Shown here: one piece after another, positions 8,853 to 17,593 of the stretch
Numbering within the stretch: the stretch's first letter is position 1
How the letters are laid out: each line of letters opens with the position of its first letter
Assembly (NCBI RefSeq): GCF_014493765.1
Contig: NZ_JACTVJ010000006.1
Location: 310,001 to 374,000, forward strand
Direction: 5' to 3'
DNA: 64,000 nucleotides
Origin: Streptomyces polyasparticus
GTDB taxonomy: Bacteria; Actinomycetota; Actinomycetes; Streptomycetales; Streptomycetaceae
Position numbers and translations under genes: made by a program
Notes under the pieces: model-generated
Seen by the model: the letters and a program-made list of their open reading frames with translations, nothing else
The model's database searches: none
Told to the model about the DNA's origin: nothing

Positions 8853-9634
8853 AGGCCGCCCGGCGGATTGCGGGCCGCGTCTGGCTGGCCGTGCTGCTGC
8901 TCGCCGTATGGGAACTGGCCGCGCGGACTGCCGACGACCTCTACTTTCCGCCGCCCACCGAAATCGCCTCCGCCGTACGGGAGTTGTGGTGGTCCGGACC
9001 GGCCTCGCGGCTGTTCCTGTCGGACAAGGCGCTCGACGACTTCGGACCCAGCCTCACCCATCTCCTTGTCGGCTGGGCGCTCGCCGCCGCCCTCGGCATC
9101 GCCGTCGGAGTGGCGATCGGCCTCAGCCGTGTCCTGGCCGAACTCTTCGACCCGGTCCTGCAGGTGGGCCGGGCGATCCCGCCGCCGACGCTGATCCCGT
9201 TCTTCATGGTCGTCTTCGGACTCGGCACCGATATGCAGGTCGCCACCATCGTCTTCGGGGCGGTCTGGCCCGTGCTCCTCAACACGGTCGACGGCGTCCG
9301 CGGCGTCGACCCCCTGCACCTCGACGCCGCCCGGGTCTTCGGTCTGAGCCGCACCACCCGACTCTTCCGGGTCGTCCTGCCGGCCGCCGCGCCCAAGGCC
9401 GCCGCCGGACTGCGGGTCGCTCTCGGCTTCGCCCTCATCCTCATGGTGATCGCCGAACTGATGGGCGCGGGCGGCGGGATCGGCGCCCACCTCAATGACG
9501 CGGAGCGAGGCTTCCGGCCCGTGGAACTCTGGGCAGGAATAGCCCTGTTGGGCATCATCGGCTACGTACTCAACGGAATCTTCCTGCTCGCCGAACGCCG
9601 GTTCATCGGCCACCACCGCGAAAGGCAGGCCTGA
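8849..9634 (+). CDS. ABC transporter permease, second subunit
   Basis: 261 residues from GTG 8849, overlapping the first permease. It has the same fold: a first TM helix (VWLAVLLLAVWELAA), the cytoplasmic coupling loop LHLDAARVFGLSRTTRLFRV, and a final helix before the basic tail LAERRFIGHHRERQA. It is a distant paralogue of the preceding gene. Transport of a small organic substrate with the upstream binding protein is inferred from the operon order, binding protein-permease-permease-ATPase. Confidence 0.88.
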   Translation: MKAARRIAGRVWLAVLLLAVWELAARTADDLYFPPPTEIASAVRELWWSGPASRLFLSDKALDDFGPSLTHLLVGWALAAALGIAVGVAIGLSRVLAELFDPVLQVGRAIPPPTLIPFFMVVFGLGTDMQVATIVFGAVWPVLLNTVDGVRGVDPLHLDAARVFGLSRTTRLFRVVLPAAAPKAAAGLRVALGFALILMVIAELMGAGGGIGAHLNDAERGFRPVELWAGIALLGIIGYVLNGIFLLAERRFIGHHRERQA

Positions 9635-9640
9635 CCGCAC

Positions 9641-10390
9641 GTGCTGGAGATCAAGGCCCTGGGGCACACCTACGCCGACGGCCATCGCGCCCTGACCGGC
9701 ATCGACCTCGGCCTGGAGCGCGGCGAACTCGTCTGCCTCGTCGGGCCTTCGGGCTGCGGCAAGTCGACCCTGCTGCGCTGCATTGCGGGACTGCAACGGC
9801 CCACCGAAGGCACCGTGCTTCTCGAAGGGCAGGCCGTGGAGCGGGTGCCGGACGGGCTCGCCGTGGTCTTCCAGGACTACACCCGCTCGCTCTTCCCGTG
9901 GCTTTCCGTACGGGACAACGTGGCCCTGGTGCTCCGCCGTCGCGGCCTCGCCCGGGCCGCACGGCGCGCCGCCGCCGAGGAGGCGCTCGAGGCGGTCGGC
10001 CTGGCCGCGGCCGCCCGCAAGTACCCGTGGCAGCTCTCCGGCGGTATGCAGCAACGGGCCGCCATCGCCCGTGCGTTGGCGTACCGGCCGCAGCTGCTCC
10101 TGATGGACGAGCCCTTCGGGTCCGTGGACGCGCAGACCCGCGAGGACCTCGAGGATCTGCTGCTCTCCGTGCGCGGCGACCACGGCATGACCATCCTGCT
10201 CGTCACGCACGACATCGACGAGAGCGTCTACGTGGGCGACCGCGTGGTCGTCCTGACCGGGGCGCCCGGCAGTGTGCACACCGATCTGCCGGTGCGGCTG
10301 CCATCGCCCCGCGACCAGATCGGCACCCGCGAAGACCCCGCCTTCGTGGCGCTGCGTGCCGAGGTGGGAAGGGCGGTACGGAGGACATGA
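9641..10390 (+). CDS. ABC transporter ATP-binding protein (SsuB/TauB type)
   Basis: 249 residues, GTG start six bases after the permease stop. All nucleotide-binding motifs are intact: Walker A GPSGCGKST, Q-loop VVFQDYTRSLFPW, signature LSGGMQQR, Walker B LLLMDEPFGSVD, and the switch His in VTHDIDES. It energises the importer encoded just upstream. Its stop overlaps the ATG of the FAD monooxygenase (ATGA), which places that enzyme in the same operon and suggests it acts on the imported compound. Confidence 0.92.
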   Translation: MLEIKALGHTYADGHRALTGIDLGLERGELVCLVGPSGCGKSTLLRCIAGLQRPTEGTVLLEGQAVERVPDGLAVVFQDYTRSLFPWLSVRDNVALVLRRRGLARAARRAAAEEALEAVGLAAAARKYPWQLSGGMQQRAAIARALAYRPQLLLMDEPFGSVDAQTREDLEDLLLSVRGDHGMTILLVTHDIDESVYVGDRVVVLTGAPGSVHTDLPVRLPSPRDQIGTREDPAFVALRAEVGRAVRRT

Positions 10391-11634
10391 CCCGAGTCCT
10401 GGTCGCGGGCGCCGGCATCGGCGGCCTCACCGCCGCGCTGTCCCTGCGCGCGGCCGGGCTCGACGTCACCCTCGTCGACGCGGCGCGCTCCCTGCGGCCC
10501 GTGGGCGTCGGCATCAATCTGCTGCCGCACGCCGTACGGGAGTTGACCGAACTCGGCCTCGGCACCGTCCTCGCCGAGACCGGCATCCCCACGGCCGAGA
10601 TGGTCCACTTCGACCGGCACGGCAACCGCATCTGGGGCGAACCGCGCGGTCGGGCCCTCGGCTACCACTGGCCGCAGTACTCCCTGCACCGCGGCGATCT
10701 GCAGCGGCTGCTCCTGGACGCGGTGCTCGCGCGGATCGGCGAGCTGCGCACGGATGCCGCCGTGACCGGCTTCCACGACGACGGAGACCGGGTACGCGTG
10801 CGGTTCGCGGGCGGCGGCAGCCTGGACGCGGACGTCCTGGTCGGCGCCGACGGACTGCATTCGGCCGTCCGCGCCCAGCTGCACCCGGGCGAAGGACCGC
10901 CGTTGTGGAACGGCATCCGGATGTGGCGCGGCCTCACCGAAACCGCACCGTTCCTGGACGGCCGCACGCTCGCCGTCGCCGGCAGCAACGAGACCGCCAA
11001 GTTCGTCGCCTACCCGGTCTCCCGGTCCGCCGAGATCCGCGGCCGCGCCCTGGTCAACTGGGTCGCCGAGGTCCGCCTCGCGGGCCGCACACCCTCGGCC
11101 GACTGGGACCGCACCGGCCGACTCGCCGACGTACTCCCGCACTTCGGCGACTGGCACCTCGGCTGGCTCGACGTCCCCGCACTCCTCGAAGGCACCGGCC
11201 GCATCCTCGAATACCCCATGGTCGACCGCGATCCGCTGCCCTGGTGGGGCCGCGGCCGGGTCACCCTGCTCGGTGACGCCGCGCACCCCATGTACCCCAT
11301 CGGTTCCAACGGCGCCTCGCAGGCGGTGCTCGACGCCCGCGCACTGGCCCGCCACCTGGCGACGACTCCCGGCCCCGAACAGGCACTCAAGGCCTACGAA
11401 GCCGAACGCCGTCCCGTCACCAACGCCTTGGTCCTCGCCCACCGCGACATGCCCGCCGACCGGATCCTGGCGGAGGTCGCCCGCCGCGCGCCCGACGGAT
11501 TCGCCCGGGTCGAGGACGTCCTCACCGCCGACGAGCTGGCCGCGTTCGACACCGCGTATCGCCGGACGACCGGCGCGGACGTGGCGTATCTCAACAACAG
11601 GGAGTCGTGGTCGGTGCGCGCGGACGGGGCTTGA
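10387..11634 (+). CDS. FAD-dependent monooxygenase (PHBH/salicylate hydroxylase class)
   Basis: 415 residues from ATG 10387, translationally coupled to the ATPase gene. It is a group A flavoprotein hydroxylase: Rossmann GAGIGGLTAALSLRAAG at the N-terminus, the DG motif in VLVGADGLHSAVRAQL, and the ribityl-binding GDAAHPMYPIGSNGASQA near residue 297. Overall it resembles PhzS-type and salicylate-hydroxylase-type enzymes acting on aromatic or heteroaromatic acids with NAD(P)H. Being the last gene of an importer operon, it probably performs the first catabolic step on the imported molecule. The gene end lies in the first unit of a 30-bp tandem repeat. The substrate is unknown. Confidence 0.88.
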   Translation: MTRVLVAGAGIGGLTAALSLRAAGLDVTLVDAARSLRPVGVGINLLPHAVRELTELGLGTVLAETGIPTAEMVHFDRHGNRIWGEPRGRALGYHWPQYSLHRGDLQRLLLDAVLARIGELRTDAAVTGFHDDGDRVRVRFAGGGSLDADVLVGADGLHSAVRAQLHPGEGPPLWNGIRMWRGLTETAPFLDGRTLAVAGSNETAKFVAYPVSRSAEIRGRALVNWVAEVRLAGRTPSADWDRTGRLADVLPHFGDWHLGWLDVPALLEGTGRILEYPMVDRDPLPWWGRGRVTLLGDAAHPMYPIGSNGASQAVLDARALARHLATTPGPEQALKAYEAERRPVTNALVLAHRDMPADRILAEVARRAPDGFARVEDVLTADELAAFDTAYRRTTGADVAYLNNRESWSVRADGA

Positions 11635-11711
11635 AGTCGGCCGGTACGCGAGGTCGGGACTGGAAACCGGTCGGCACGCACGGACGGGACCTGAAGCCGG
11701 GCCGGTGCCGG
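11612..11711. repeat. 30-bp tandem repeat over the FAD monooxygenase stop codon
   Basis: Imperfect units start at 11612, 11642 and 11672 (30, 30 and 31 bp), with the beginning of a fourth at 11703. Each has the pattern CGGnnCGCnnGGnCGGGnnnGAAnnCGG. The monooxygenase TGA (11632-11634) lies inside unit 1. The array ends about 55 bp before the next gene start. Confidence 0.8.
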
Positions 11712-11765
11712 TCTCTCAGGCTCTCACTCCGTGCCGCTGCCGGTCCCTGGCGGCATAATCCGGGC

Positions 11766-12902
11766 GTGACCCTTACCGCGCGCCGCCTCGCCCTCGCCAC
11801 CCTGGACCGCCAACTGCTCCTGGAGAGACGGCGGATCGATGTGGCCGATGCGGTACGGAGCCTCTGCGCGCTCCAGGCGCAGACTCCGGCCTCGCCGTAT
11901 CTCGCCCTGTGGAACCGCATCGCGGACTTCGCGCCCGAGGACCTGGACGCGGCCTTCGCGGACGGCCGGATCGTCAAGGCCGGCCTGATGCGGATCACCC
12001 TGCACGCGGTGCACGCCGAGGACTATCCGGCCTTCCACGCGGCGATGGTGAGCTGTCTGCGGGCCGCGCGCCTGTACGACCGGCGCTTCACCGACACAGG
12101 TCTGACCGCAGCGGACGCCGACGCGCTGCTCGTCGAGCTCACCGCGTACCTCCAGGAACCCCGCACCGGCGCCGAAGCGGAGGCCGAAGTCGTGGCGCGC
12201 CGGGGCGAGGGCGTCGAACGCGCCTGGTGGGCGCTGCGCACCTACGCCCCGCTGCACCATGTGCCGGCCGGCGGCGGCCCCTGGTCCTTCGGCCACCGCA
12301 ACACCTTCCGCGCCGCACCGGCCGCACGTGAAGTGACGGCCGACGAAGGCGTACAGGAGCTGCTGCTCTCGTATCTGCGGGCCTTCGGACCGGCGACCGC
12401 CAAGGACTTCGCACGCTTCACGCTCCTGCCGAGCCCCACGGTCAAGCGGGCCGTGGAGGCGCTCGGCGAAGCCCTGTGCCCCGTCGGCGGACCCGCGCGC
12501 GCCCCGCTGTACGACCTGCCCGGCGCCACCGTGCCGGACGAGGACGTCCCCGTACCGCCGCGGCTGCTGCCCATGTGGGACAGCTCGCTGCTGGCGCATG
12601 TGGTGCCGGGCCGTTTCCTGCCGCAGGAGTTCCGTCCCGCGGCCGTCCGGCGCAACGGTGATGTGCTGCCGTGCCTCCTGGTGGACGGGCAGGTGGCCGG
12701 CGTGTGGCGGTCGCTCGACGGCGGGGGCCTCGAACTCACCGCGTTCCGCCAGCTGTCGGCGGGGGAGTGGCGCGGCCTCACCGAGGAGGCCGAACGCCTG
12801 GTGACCTGGCTCGCGGACCGTGAGCCCGAGGTGTACCGGCGCTACGGCCACTGGTGGGACAAGGGCATGCCCGGGGTCGACACGCGGGTCATCAAGGCCT
12901 GA
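11766..12902 (+). CDS. AlkZ/HTH_42-family winged-helix protein, possible DNA glycosylase
   Basis: 378 residues from GTG 11766. The family fold is a run of winged-helix domains (PF06224-like). The N-terminal segment contains Gln37-Ala-Gln39 in CALQAQTP, matching the catalytic QxQ motif of the actinomycete interstrand-crosslink DNA glycosylase AlkZ. TLHAVHAEDYPAFHAAM and GPATAKDFARFTLL are further family-typical segments. Members unhook or excise alkylated bases; those near biosynthetic clusters give self-resistance, while scattered paralogues are thought to be general repair enzymes. No genotoxin cluster is seen in this window, so a housekeeping repair role is more likely. Substrate is unproven. 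Confidence 0.75.
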   Translation: MTLTARRLALATLDRQLLLERRRIDVADAVRSLCALQAQTPASPYLALWNRIADFAPEDLDAAFADGRIVKAGLMRITLHAVHAEDYPAFHAAMVSCLRAARLYDRRFTDTGLTAADADALLVELTAYLQEPRTGAEAEAEVVARRGEGVERAWWALRTYAPLHHVPAGGGPWSFGHRNTFRAAPAAREVTADEGVQELLLSYLRAFGPATAKDFARFTLLPSPTVKRAVEALGEALCPVGGPARAPLYDLPGATVPDEDVPVPPRLLPMWDSSLLAHVVPGRFLPQEFRPAAVRRNGDVLPCLLVDGQVAGVWRSLDGGGLELTAFRQLSAGEWRGLTEEAERLVTWLADREPEVYRRYGHWWDKGMPGVDTRVIKA

Positions 12903-12921
12903 GCCTGCCGACAGCCGACCG

Positions 12922-14250
12922 TCACCGTACGAGACAGGGCCGCTTCGGGTCGAACTCCCAGCCGGGGACGAGGAATTGCATCCCCACCGCGTCATCGCGC
13001 GCCCCCAGCGCCTTATCCTTGTACAGCTCGTGCGCGGCGAGGAGCCGGTCCCTGTCCAGCTCGACCCCGAGCCCCGGCGCGTCCGGCACCGCGATCTCGC
13101 CGCCCACGATCCGCGGCGGCTGCACCGTGAGCCGGTCCAGGCCTTCCTGCCAGATCCAGTGCGTGTCCAGGGCGTTGTACGCGCCGGGCGCCGCGGCGCC
13201 GCAGTGCGTCACCATCGCGAGCGAGATGTCGAAGTGGTTGTTGGAGTGGCAGCCCCAGGTCAGGCCCATTGCGTGGCACAGCTGGGCGACACGGACCGAG
13301 CCCTGCATGGTCCAGAAGTGCGGATCGGCCAGCGGGATCGACACCGACTGCAGGGCGAGCGCGTGCGTCAGCTGACGCCAGTCCGTGGCGATCATGTTGG
13401 TGGCGGTCGGCAGACCGGTCGCGCGCCGGAACTCGGCGAGCACCTCACGGCCCGAGTAGCCGTCCTCGGCGCCGCAGGGGTCCTCGGCATACGCGAGCAC
13501 ATCGCCGAGCGGGTCGCACAGCTCGACGGCCTCGCGCAGGGACCAGGCGCCGTTGGGGTCGAGGGTGATCCGGGCGTCGGGGAAGCGCTGCTTGAGCGCC
13601 CGCACCGCCTTGACCTCCTCGGCGCCGTCGAGCACCCCGCCCTTCAGCTTGAAGTCCTTGAAGCCGTACAGCGCGTACGTGGCCTCCGCCTGCCGCACGA
13701 TCGCCTCCGGCGTGAGCGCCTCCTCGTGCCGGATGCGGTACCACTCGTGCCCGGCGTCGGGCTCGCGCACGTACTCCAGGTCCGTGCGGTCCGGGTCGCC
13801 GACGTAGAAGAGATAGCCCAACACCCGTACGGATGAACGCTGTTGACCGTCCCCGAGGAGCGCGGCGACCGGTACCTCCAGATGCTGCCCGAGCAGGTCG
13901 AGGAGAGCCGACTCGACGGCCGTGACCGCATGCACGGTGGTGCGCAGATCGAAGGTCTGCGCCCCGCGGCCGCCCGCGTCCCGGTCTCGGAAGCGCTCCC
14001 CGATCTCGCGCAGGACCCGCTGGTAGTCGCCCAGTCGCGCGCCGACGACCAGCGGCTCGGCGTCCCGCAGCGTCTGCGTGATCTTCTCCCCGCCGGGCAC
14101 CTCGCCCAGACCCGTACGGCCTTCGGAGTCGGTGAGCACCACGATGTTGCGTGTGAAGTACGGGCCGTGCGCGCCGGAGAGGTTCAGCTCCATGCAGTCG
14201 CGTCCTGCGACCGGATAGACGGCGAACGACGAGACGGTCGGCTGGGGCAT
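12922..14250 (-). CDS. gudD: Glucarate dehydratase
   Basis: 442 residues, close to the usual length for this enolase-superfamily enzyme. The catalytic set is complete: the KxK pair Lys201/Lys203 in KDFKLKGG, metal ligands Asp231 (DPNGAW) and Glu256 (AEDPC), Asn285 in TNMIATDW, and the catalytic His339 in SNNHFD. It dehydrates D-glucarate to 5-keto-4-deoxy-D-glucarate in the cytoplasm, with Mg2+. It lies 63 bp downstream of kdgD on the same strand, and kdgD encodes the next step, so the two form a catabolic operon. No sugar-acid transporter or 2-ketoglutarate semialdehyde dehydrogenase is adjacent. Confidence 0.93.
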   Translation of the reverse strand: MPQPTVSSFAVYPVAGRDCMELNLSGAHGPYFTRNIVVLTDSEGRTGLGEVPGGEKITQTLRDAEPLVVGARLGDYQRVLREIGERFRDRDAGGRGAQTFDLRTTVHAVTAVESALLDLLGQHLEVPVAALLGDGQQRSSVRVLGYLFYVGDPDRTDLEYVREPDAGHEWYRIRHEEALTPEAIVRQAEATYALYGFKDFKLKGGVLDGAEEVKAVRALKQRFPDARITLDPNGAWSLREAVELCDPLGDVLAYAEDPCGAEDGYSGREVLAEFRRATGLPTATNMIATDWRQLTHALALQSVSIPLADPHFWTMQGSVRVAQLCHAMGLTWGCHSNNHFDISLAMVTHCGAAAPGAYNALDTHWIWQEGLDRLTVQPPRIVGGEIAVPDAPGLGVELDRDRLLAAHELYKDKALGARDDAVGMQFLVPGWEFDPKRPCLVR

Positions 14251-14313
14251 CGGTGCGGCTTCCTGTTCGGCGGGGTGGTCGAGGGTGCGGGCCCGGTGCG
14301 GTGGCTTACGGCG

Positions 14314-15288
14314 TCACGCCCCGGCCGCCTTCAGGCCGGTCTCCAACAGCCGTTCCAGTACGGCGAGATCGGCGGCCGAAGGGTCGGTGAGCGGTGCGCG
14401 TACGGGGCCGACGGGCAGCCCGCGCAGCCGGGCGGCGGCCTTGACCAGGGAGACCGAGTAGCCCGGGACCGTGTCGCGCAGCTCGACGAGCGGGACGTAG
14501 AAGTCGCGAAGCAGCCTGTCCATGGTGGCCAGGTCGCCGGCCTGGAGTGCGGCGAAGAAGGCGTTGGCGATCTCCGGCGCGAACGCGTGCACGGCCGAGG
14601 AGTACGCCGGGACGCCGACGGTGGCGTACGCGCGGGCCTGGATCTCGGCGGTCGGTGCGCCGTTGAAGAAGAGGAAGCCGTCGGGGGCGGCGAGCGTGAG
14701 GCGCTGGAGCCGGTCGAGATCGCTGTGCCCGTCCTTGAGGCCGATGACCCCGGGGATCCGGGCGATGGCGCGCACGCCGTCGGGGCCGAAGGCGACCTGG
14801 CCGCGCTGATAGGCGATCAGCGGGAGCGAGGTGCCGGCGGCGATGCGGCGCAGCTGCTCCACCAAGCCGGCCTCGGGGGCGGCCACCAGGTAGTGCGGCA
14901 GCACGAGGAGGGCGTCCGCGCCCGCCTCCTCGGCGATCCTCGCGAAGCGCACCGCCTGCGCCCAGCCGTAACCGGTCCCAGCGACGACGGGCATCCGGCC
15001 GGCCGTGATCTCGACGGTGACTTCCACCACCGCGCGGTACTCGTCCTCGTCGAGCGCGTGGAACTCGCCGGTGCCGCACGCGGGGAAGACGGCGCCGGGT
15101 TCCGTCGCCAACTGGCGTTCCAGATAAGCCCGGTAGCCCGTGAGATCCAGCGCACCGTCCGCGTCGAAGCTGGTCAGCGGGAAGGAGAGCACGCCGCGGG
15201 CCATGCCCTCGCGCAGCCGCCGGGCGGTGTCCGCCTGTTGTCCGGTGAGTCCTGCCGGCCGAGCCTCGTTCCCTGCCATGACCTTCAT
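14314..15288 (-). CDS. kdgD: 5-dehydro-4-deoxyglucarate dehydratase
   Basis: 324 residues in the DHDPS/NAL lyase family, (beta/alpha)8 barrel. The Schiff-base lysine is Lys185 (VIGLKDGHSD) and the partner tyrosine Tyr160 (LIAYQRGQ); FPACGTGEF replaces the GTTGE-type carboxylate loop, as is usual for KdgD. It converts 5-keto-4-deoxyglucarate to 2-ketoglutarate semialdehyde plus CO2 and water. Two starts are possible: ATG 15288, or ATG 15279 three codons later, which has AAGG close upstream. It is the first gene of the glucarate operon and diverges from the receiver-domain gene. The 150-bp gap presumably holds its control sites. Confidence 0.92.
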   Translation of the reverse strand: MKVMAGNEARPAGLTGQQADTARRLREGMARGVLSFPLTSFDADGALDLTGYRAYLERQLATEPGAVFPACGTGEFHALDEDEYRAVVEVTVEITAGRMPVVAGTGYGWAQAVRFARIAEEAGADALLVLPHYLVAAPEAGLVEQLRRIAAGTSLPLIAYQRGQVAFGPDGVRAIARIPGVIGLKDGHSDLDRLQRLTLAAPDGFLFFNGAPTAEIQARAYATVGVPAYSSAVHAFAPEIANAFFAALQAGDLATMDRLLRDFYVPLVELRDTVPGYSVSLVKAAARLRGLPVGPVRAPLTDPSAADLAVLERLLETGLKAAGA

Positions 15289-15440
15289 CCCCGTATGTAG
15301 ACAGCGTTCGCGTATGAAGATGGAGATTAGGTTGATGAATGAAGGAGGTCAATGGGTCGCGGAAAACCGCTTTCCCGTATCCGTACCTGCACGGCGCCCT
15401 CGCGGCTCTACCCTGGAGAGGGGAGCGAGGGGGGCAGCGT

Positions 15441-16031
15441 ATGGCGGGCGGTGAGGAGAAGGTTCTCCTGGTCGACGACCACGAGGACAACCTGTTCGCC
15501 CTGGAGAGCGCCCTTGCGCCGCTCGGCCAGCCCTTGGAACGGGCCACCAGCGGCAATGACGCCCTCAAGACGGTGCTGCGCGGCGGTATCGCCCTGGTGC
15601 TGCTCGACGTGGTGATGCCCCAGGTCAGCGGACTCGACGTGGTCCGCTACATGCAGCGCGTCGAGCAGACGCAGAACATCCCGGTGATCCTCCTCACCGG
15701 GTTCGGGCGGGACAGCGAACTCGCCCGGGTCGCCTACCGGCTCGGCGTCGCCGATCTCGTGATGAAGCCGGTGGACCCGTGGTCGCTGCGCACCAAGGTG
15801 CGCTATCTCCTCGCCCAGCGACGGCGGATGCAGGCCCTCGACATCCAGGTGCGGCTTCAGGACGTGGAGCTGCGCTCGCTGCGATCCCAACTGGAAGCGC
15901 TCAGGGCCCCGCATGCCGCCGGTCCGCTGCCGCACCCCGACGTACGGGTGCCGCCGCAGCCCGGGCCGCACGAGCCGTTCGACGAGGACCGCAAGCCGCG
16001 GTCGGAGTTCGCGGAGGAGGGCGAGGCCTGA
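15441..16031 (+). CDS. Stand-alone response regulator receiver protein
   Basis: 196 residues from ATG 15441, with GAGGGGGG upstream. Residues 6-125 form a complete receiver domain: acidic pair Asp12-Asp13 (LLVDDHEDN), phospho-acceptor Asp56 (VLLDVVMP), Thr86 (LLTGFG) and Lys109 (VMKPVD). There is no DNA-binding or enzymatic output domain. The rest is a charged, heptad-like helix (residues 125-155) and a proline-rich acidic tail, suggesting control by protein contact. No histidine kinase is adjacent. It is divergent from the glucarate operon, without evidence that the two are linked. Confidence 0.85.
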   Translation: MAGGEEKVLLVDDHEDNLFALESALAPLGQPLERATSGNDALKTVLRGGIALVLLDVVMPQVSGLDVVRYMQRVEQTQNIPVILLTGFGRDSELARVAYRLGVADLVMKPVDPWSLRTKVRYLLAQRRRMQALDIQVRLQDVELRSLRSQLEALRAPHAAGPLPHPDVRVPPQPGPHEPFDEDRKPRSEFAEEGEA

Positions 16032-16045
16032 GGCCTCACGCCCCG

Positions 16046-16099
16046 CCGCTCCCACTCCGAAGCCGCAGCCCCGGCTCACCTGTCACCGCTCCCACTCCG
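16046..16099. repeat. Weak direct repeat after the receiver gene
   Basis: The 14-mer ccgctcccactccg occurs at 16046-16059 and 16086-16099, period 40, in the gap between the convergent receiver and LLM oxidoreductase genes. The surrounding bases are only loosely alike, so this is a decayed or weak example of the tandem duplications seen elsewhere in the window. Confidence 0.5.
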
Positions 16100-16133
16100 G
16101 CGCCGCGGCTCCGCACTCCGCAGGCGCGGCCCC

Positions 16134-17006
16134 TCACCCCACCAGCGGCCGTACCTCCTCCGCCACGAACCGTACGAACCCCACCGGATCCCGCTCGTCC
16201 GCGGTCGACTGCAGGACCACCGAATCCGCCCCCGCGTCCGCGAGCTGTTCGACGGCCTTTGCGATGGTCTGCGCATCGCCTGCCGCGCCGAGTCCCGGTG
16301 CCGTCTCCCGCCCGTCCAGGGCCAGTTCGGCCCGCAGCCGGTTCTCGGCGTCCGGGCCGGTGACGGCGGTCATGTAGACCAGGACATGGTGGTCGTCGGC
16401 GCGGCCCGCGTCGGCCCTGCCCTCCTCGATCAGCCGCAGCCCGGCCCGCAGATCCGCGGGTGTCGTCGAGGACTCGAAGATCGTGCCGTCCGCCGCCTCG
16501 CCGCTCAGCCGCACCGTACGCGGCCCTTTCGCGCCGGCGAACACCGGAGCGGGCGCGGACGGCGGCCAGTCGAGCGCCACTCCGTCGAGCCGCACATACC
16601 GCCCCTCGGCCGTCACGCGCTCGCCGCGCAGCAACGCCCTTGTCGCGTCCAGGTGTTCACGCAGCAGCGTCAGCGGGGACTCGGCGCGCGCCCCGACCTG
16701 TCCCATCCAGCTCTGGACGCCATGGCCGAGGCCGAGCACGAAACGGCCCGGGAAGAGACGGTGCAGCGTCGCCGCCTCCATGGAGGTCACCGCCGCGTTG
16801 CGCAGGGGTACGGGGAGAAGGCCGATGCCGACCTTCAGGCGTTCCGTCCAGGCGAGGACGGCCGCGGCGGAGGCGATACCGCTCTCCAGGAAACAGTCCT
16901 CCCACAGCCACAACTGGTCGAGGCCCGCGGCCTCGGCGGCCTCGGCCACCTCACGGAGCCGCTCGGGCGGCGACTGGGGACGGAACACAGCACCAAGTGA
17001 TGTCAT
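16134..17006 (-). CDS. LLM-class F420-dependent oxidoreductase
   Basis: 290 residues, luciferase-like (beta/alpha)8 barrel. Conserved family segments are LDQLWLWEDCF (strand 2), VGIGLLPVPLRNAAVTSMEAATL and GRFVLGLGHGVQSWMGQVGA, which surround the deazaflavin or flavin pocket. Proteins of this length and sequence in actinomycetes generally use coenzyme F420 rather than FMN. The substrate is unknown. The gene is monocistronic here and divergent from the degraded Clp-N gene region. Confidence 0.85.
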   Translation of the reverse strand: MTSLGAVFRPQSPPERLREVAEAAEAAGLDQLWLWEDCFLESGIASAAAVLAWTERLKVGIGLLPVPLRNAAVTSMEAATLHRLFPGRFVLGLGHGVQSWMGQVGARAESPLTLLREHLDATRALLRGERVTAEGRYVRLDGVALDWPPSAPAPVFAGAKGPRTVRLSGEAADGTIFESSTTPADLRAGLRLIEEGRADAGRADDHHVLVYMTAVTGPDAENRLRAELALDGRETAPGLGAAGDAQTIAKAVEQLADAGADSVVLQSTADERDPVGFVRFVAEEVRPLVG

Positions 17007-17113
17007 GCCCCTTTCCTAACCCGCGGCACCACTACGGTGTAAGCCCTTTCCGGACGGGCCTCGGCCGCCTGGCCGGCCCAGGACAATGGAGCGCCCCGTC
17101 GACCGTCGACCGA

Positions 17114-17142
17114 TTGATGAGCAGGCAGGCCCTGGCTACCGT
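17114..17142 (+). promoter_or_regulatory. Likely sigma-70-type promoter for the Clp-N remnant
   Basis: TTGATG (17114-17119) and TACCGT (17137-17142) are separated by exactly 17 bp, which fits the major vegetative sigma factor consensus. It points at the degraded Clp-N reading frame, whose ATG lies 47 bp downstream of the -10. Confidence 0.5.
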
Positions 17143-17188
17143 CGCCAGAGCCCTGTATCTCGCGACCCCTCCCCATGAATCGGAGCGA

Positions 17189-17411
17189 GGATGTCCTACC
17201 GCCGGCTCGAATACACCCCCCGCCGCAACTACAAGATCCTCCGCGCGGCCGAAGCCATCGCGAGGACGATGGGGCACGGACACGTGGGCGTCGAGCACCT
17301 CTTCCCGACCCGCCGGTGATCGCAGAGGCGTTGTCGCGAGTGATGGAGTCCCCGGACTGCGAAGGCCCGGCGCAGGGGGAGTTCCCGCATGGGTCCGACC
17401 TCGTCGACTGA
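17189..17411 (+). pseudogene. Frameshifted Clp N-terminal domain protein remnant
   Basis: ATG 17189 follows a GGAGCGAGG ribosome site. The first 38 codons read as a Clp N-domain repeat: RRLEYTPRRNYKILRAAEAI then ARTMGHGHVGVEHLF. The frame then breaks and stops at 17317. In the next frame the expected continuation appears, DPPVIAEALSRVMESPDCEG and on to a stop at 17411. Intact relatives are short stand-alone Clp-N proteins thought to be adaptor-like. Relative to these, roughly four residues and a frame are lost after EHLF. It has a good promoter and ribosome site, so the break is probably recent. A sequencing error is possible. Confidence 0.6.
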
Positions 17412-17593
17412 TGGCGTGGGCCTGCCCGTTGATGCAGGCCGGCCGCCATTGGTGCGGCGCACACGAGGTGTGCTGGCACAGTGGGCGTGCCAGGCCGTCC
17501 CGCGGACGCGAGGCGTGCAAGCTGCGCTCGGGTGGCCTGGTGACGCCCGAAGATGCCCCGAGGTCGCGAACCGCGACGACAGGAGGGTTCAGC

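Noticed and set aside
15339-15615. Near-perfect ribosome site GAAGGAGGT before an ATG at 15352
   Set aside because: The spacing is only three bases and the frame it opens runs through the receiver gene in another frame without coding character. The receiver ATG at 15441 has its own site.
17412-17593. Possible coding remnant between the Clp-N pseudogene and the methyltransferase
   Set aside because: Frames on both strands lack motifs and start signals. I see only GC-rich spacer with the methyltransferase ribosome site at its end.
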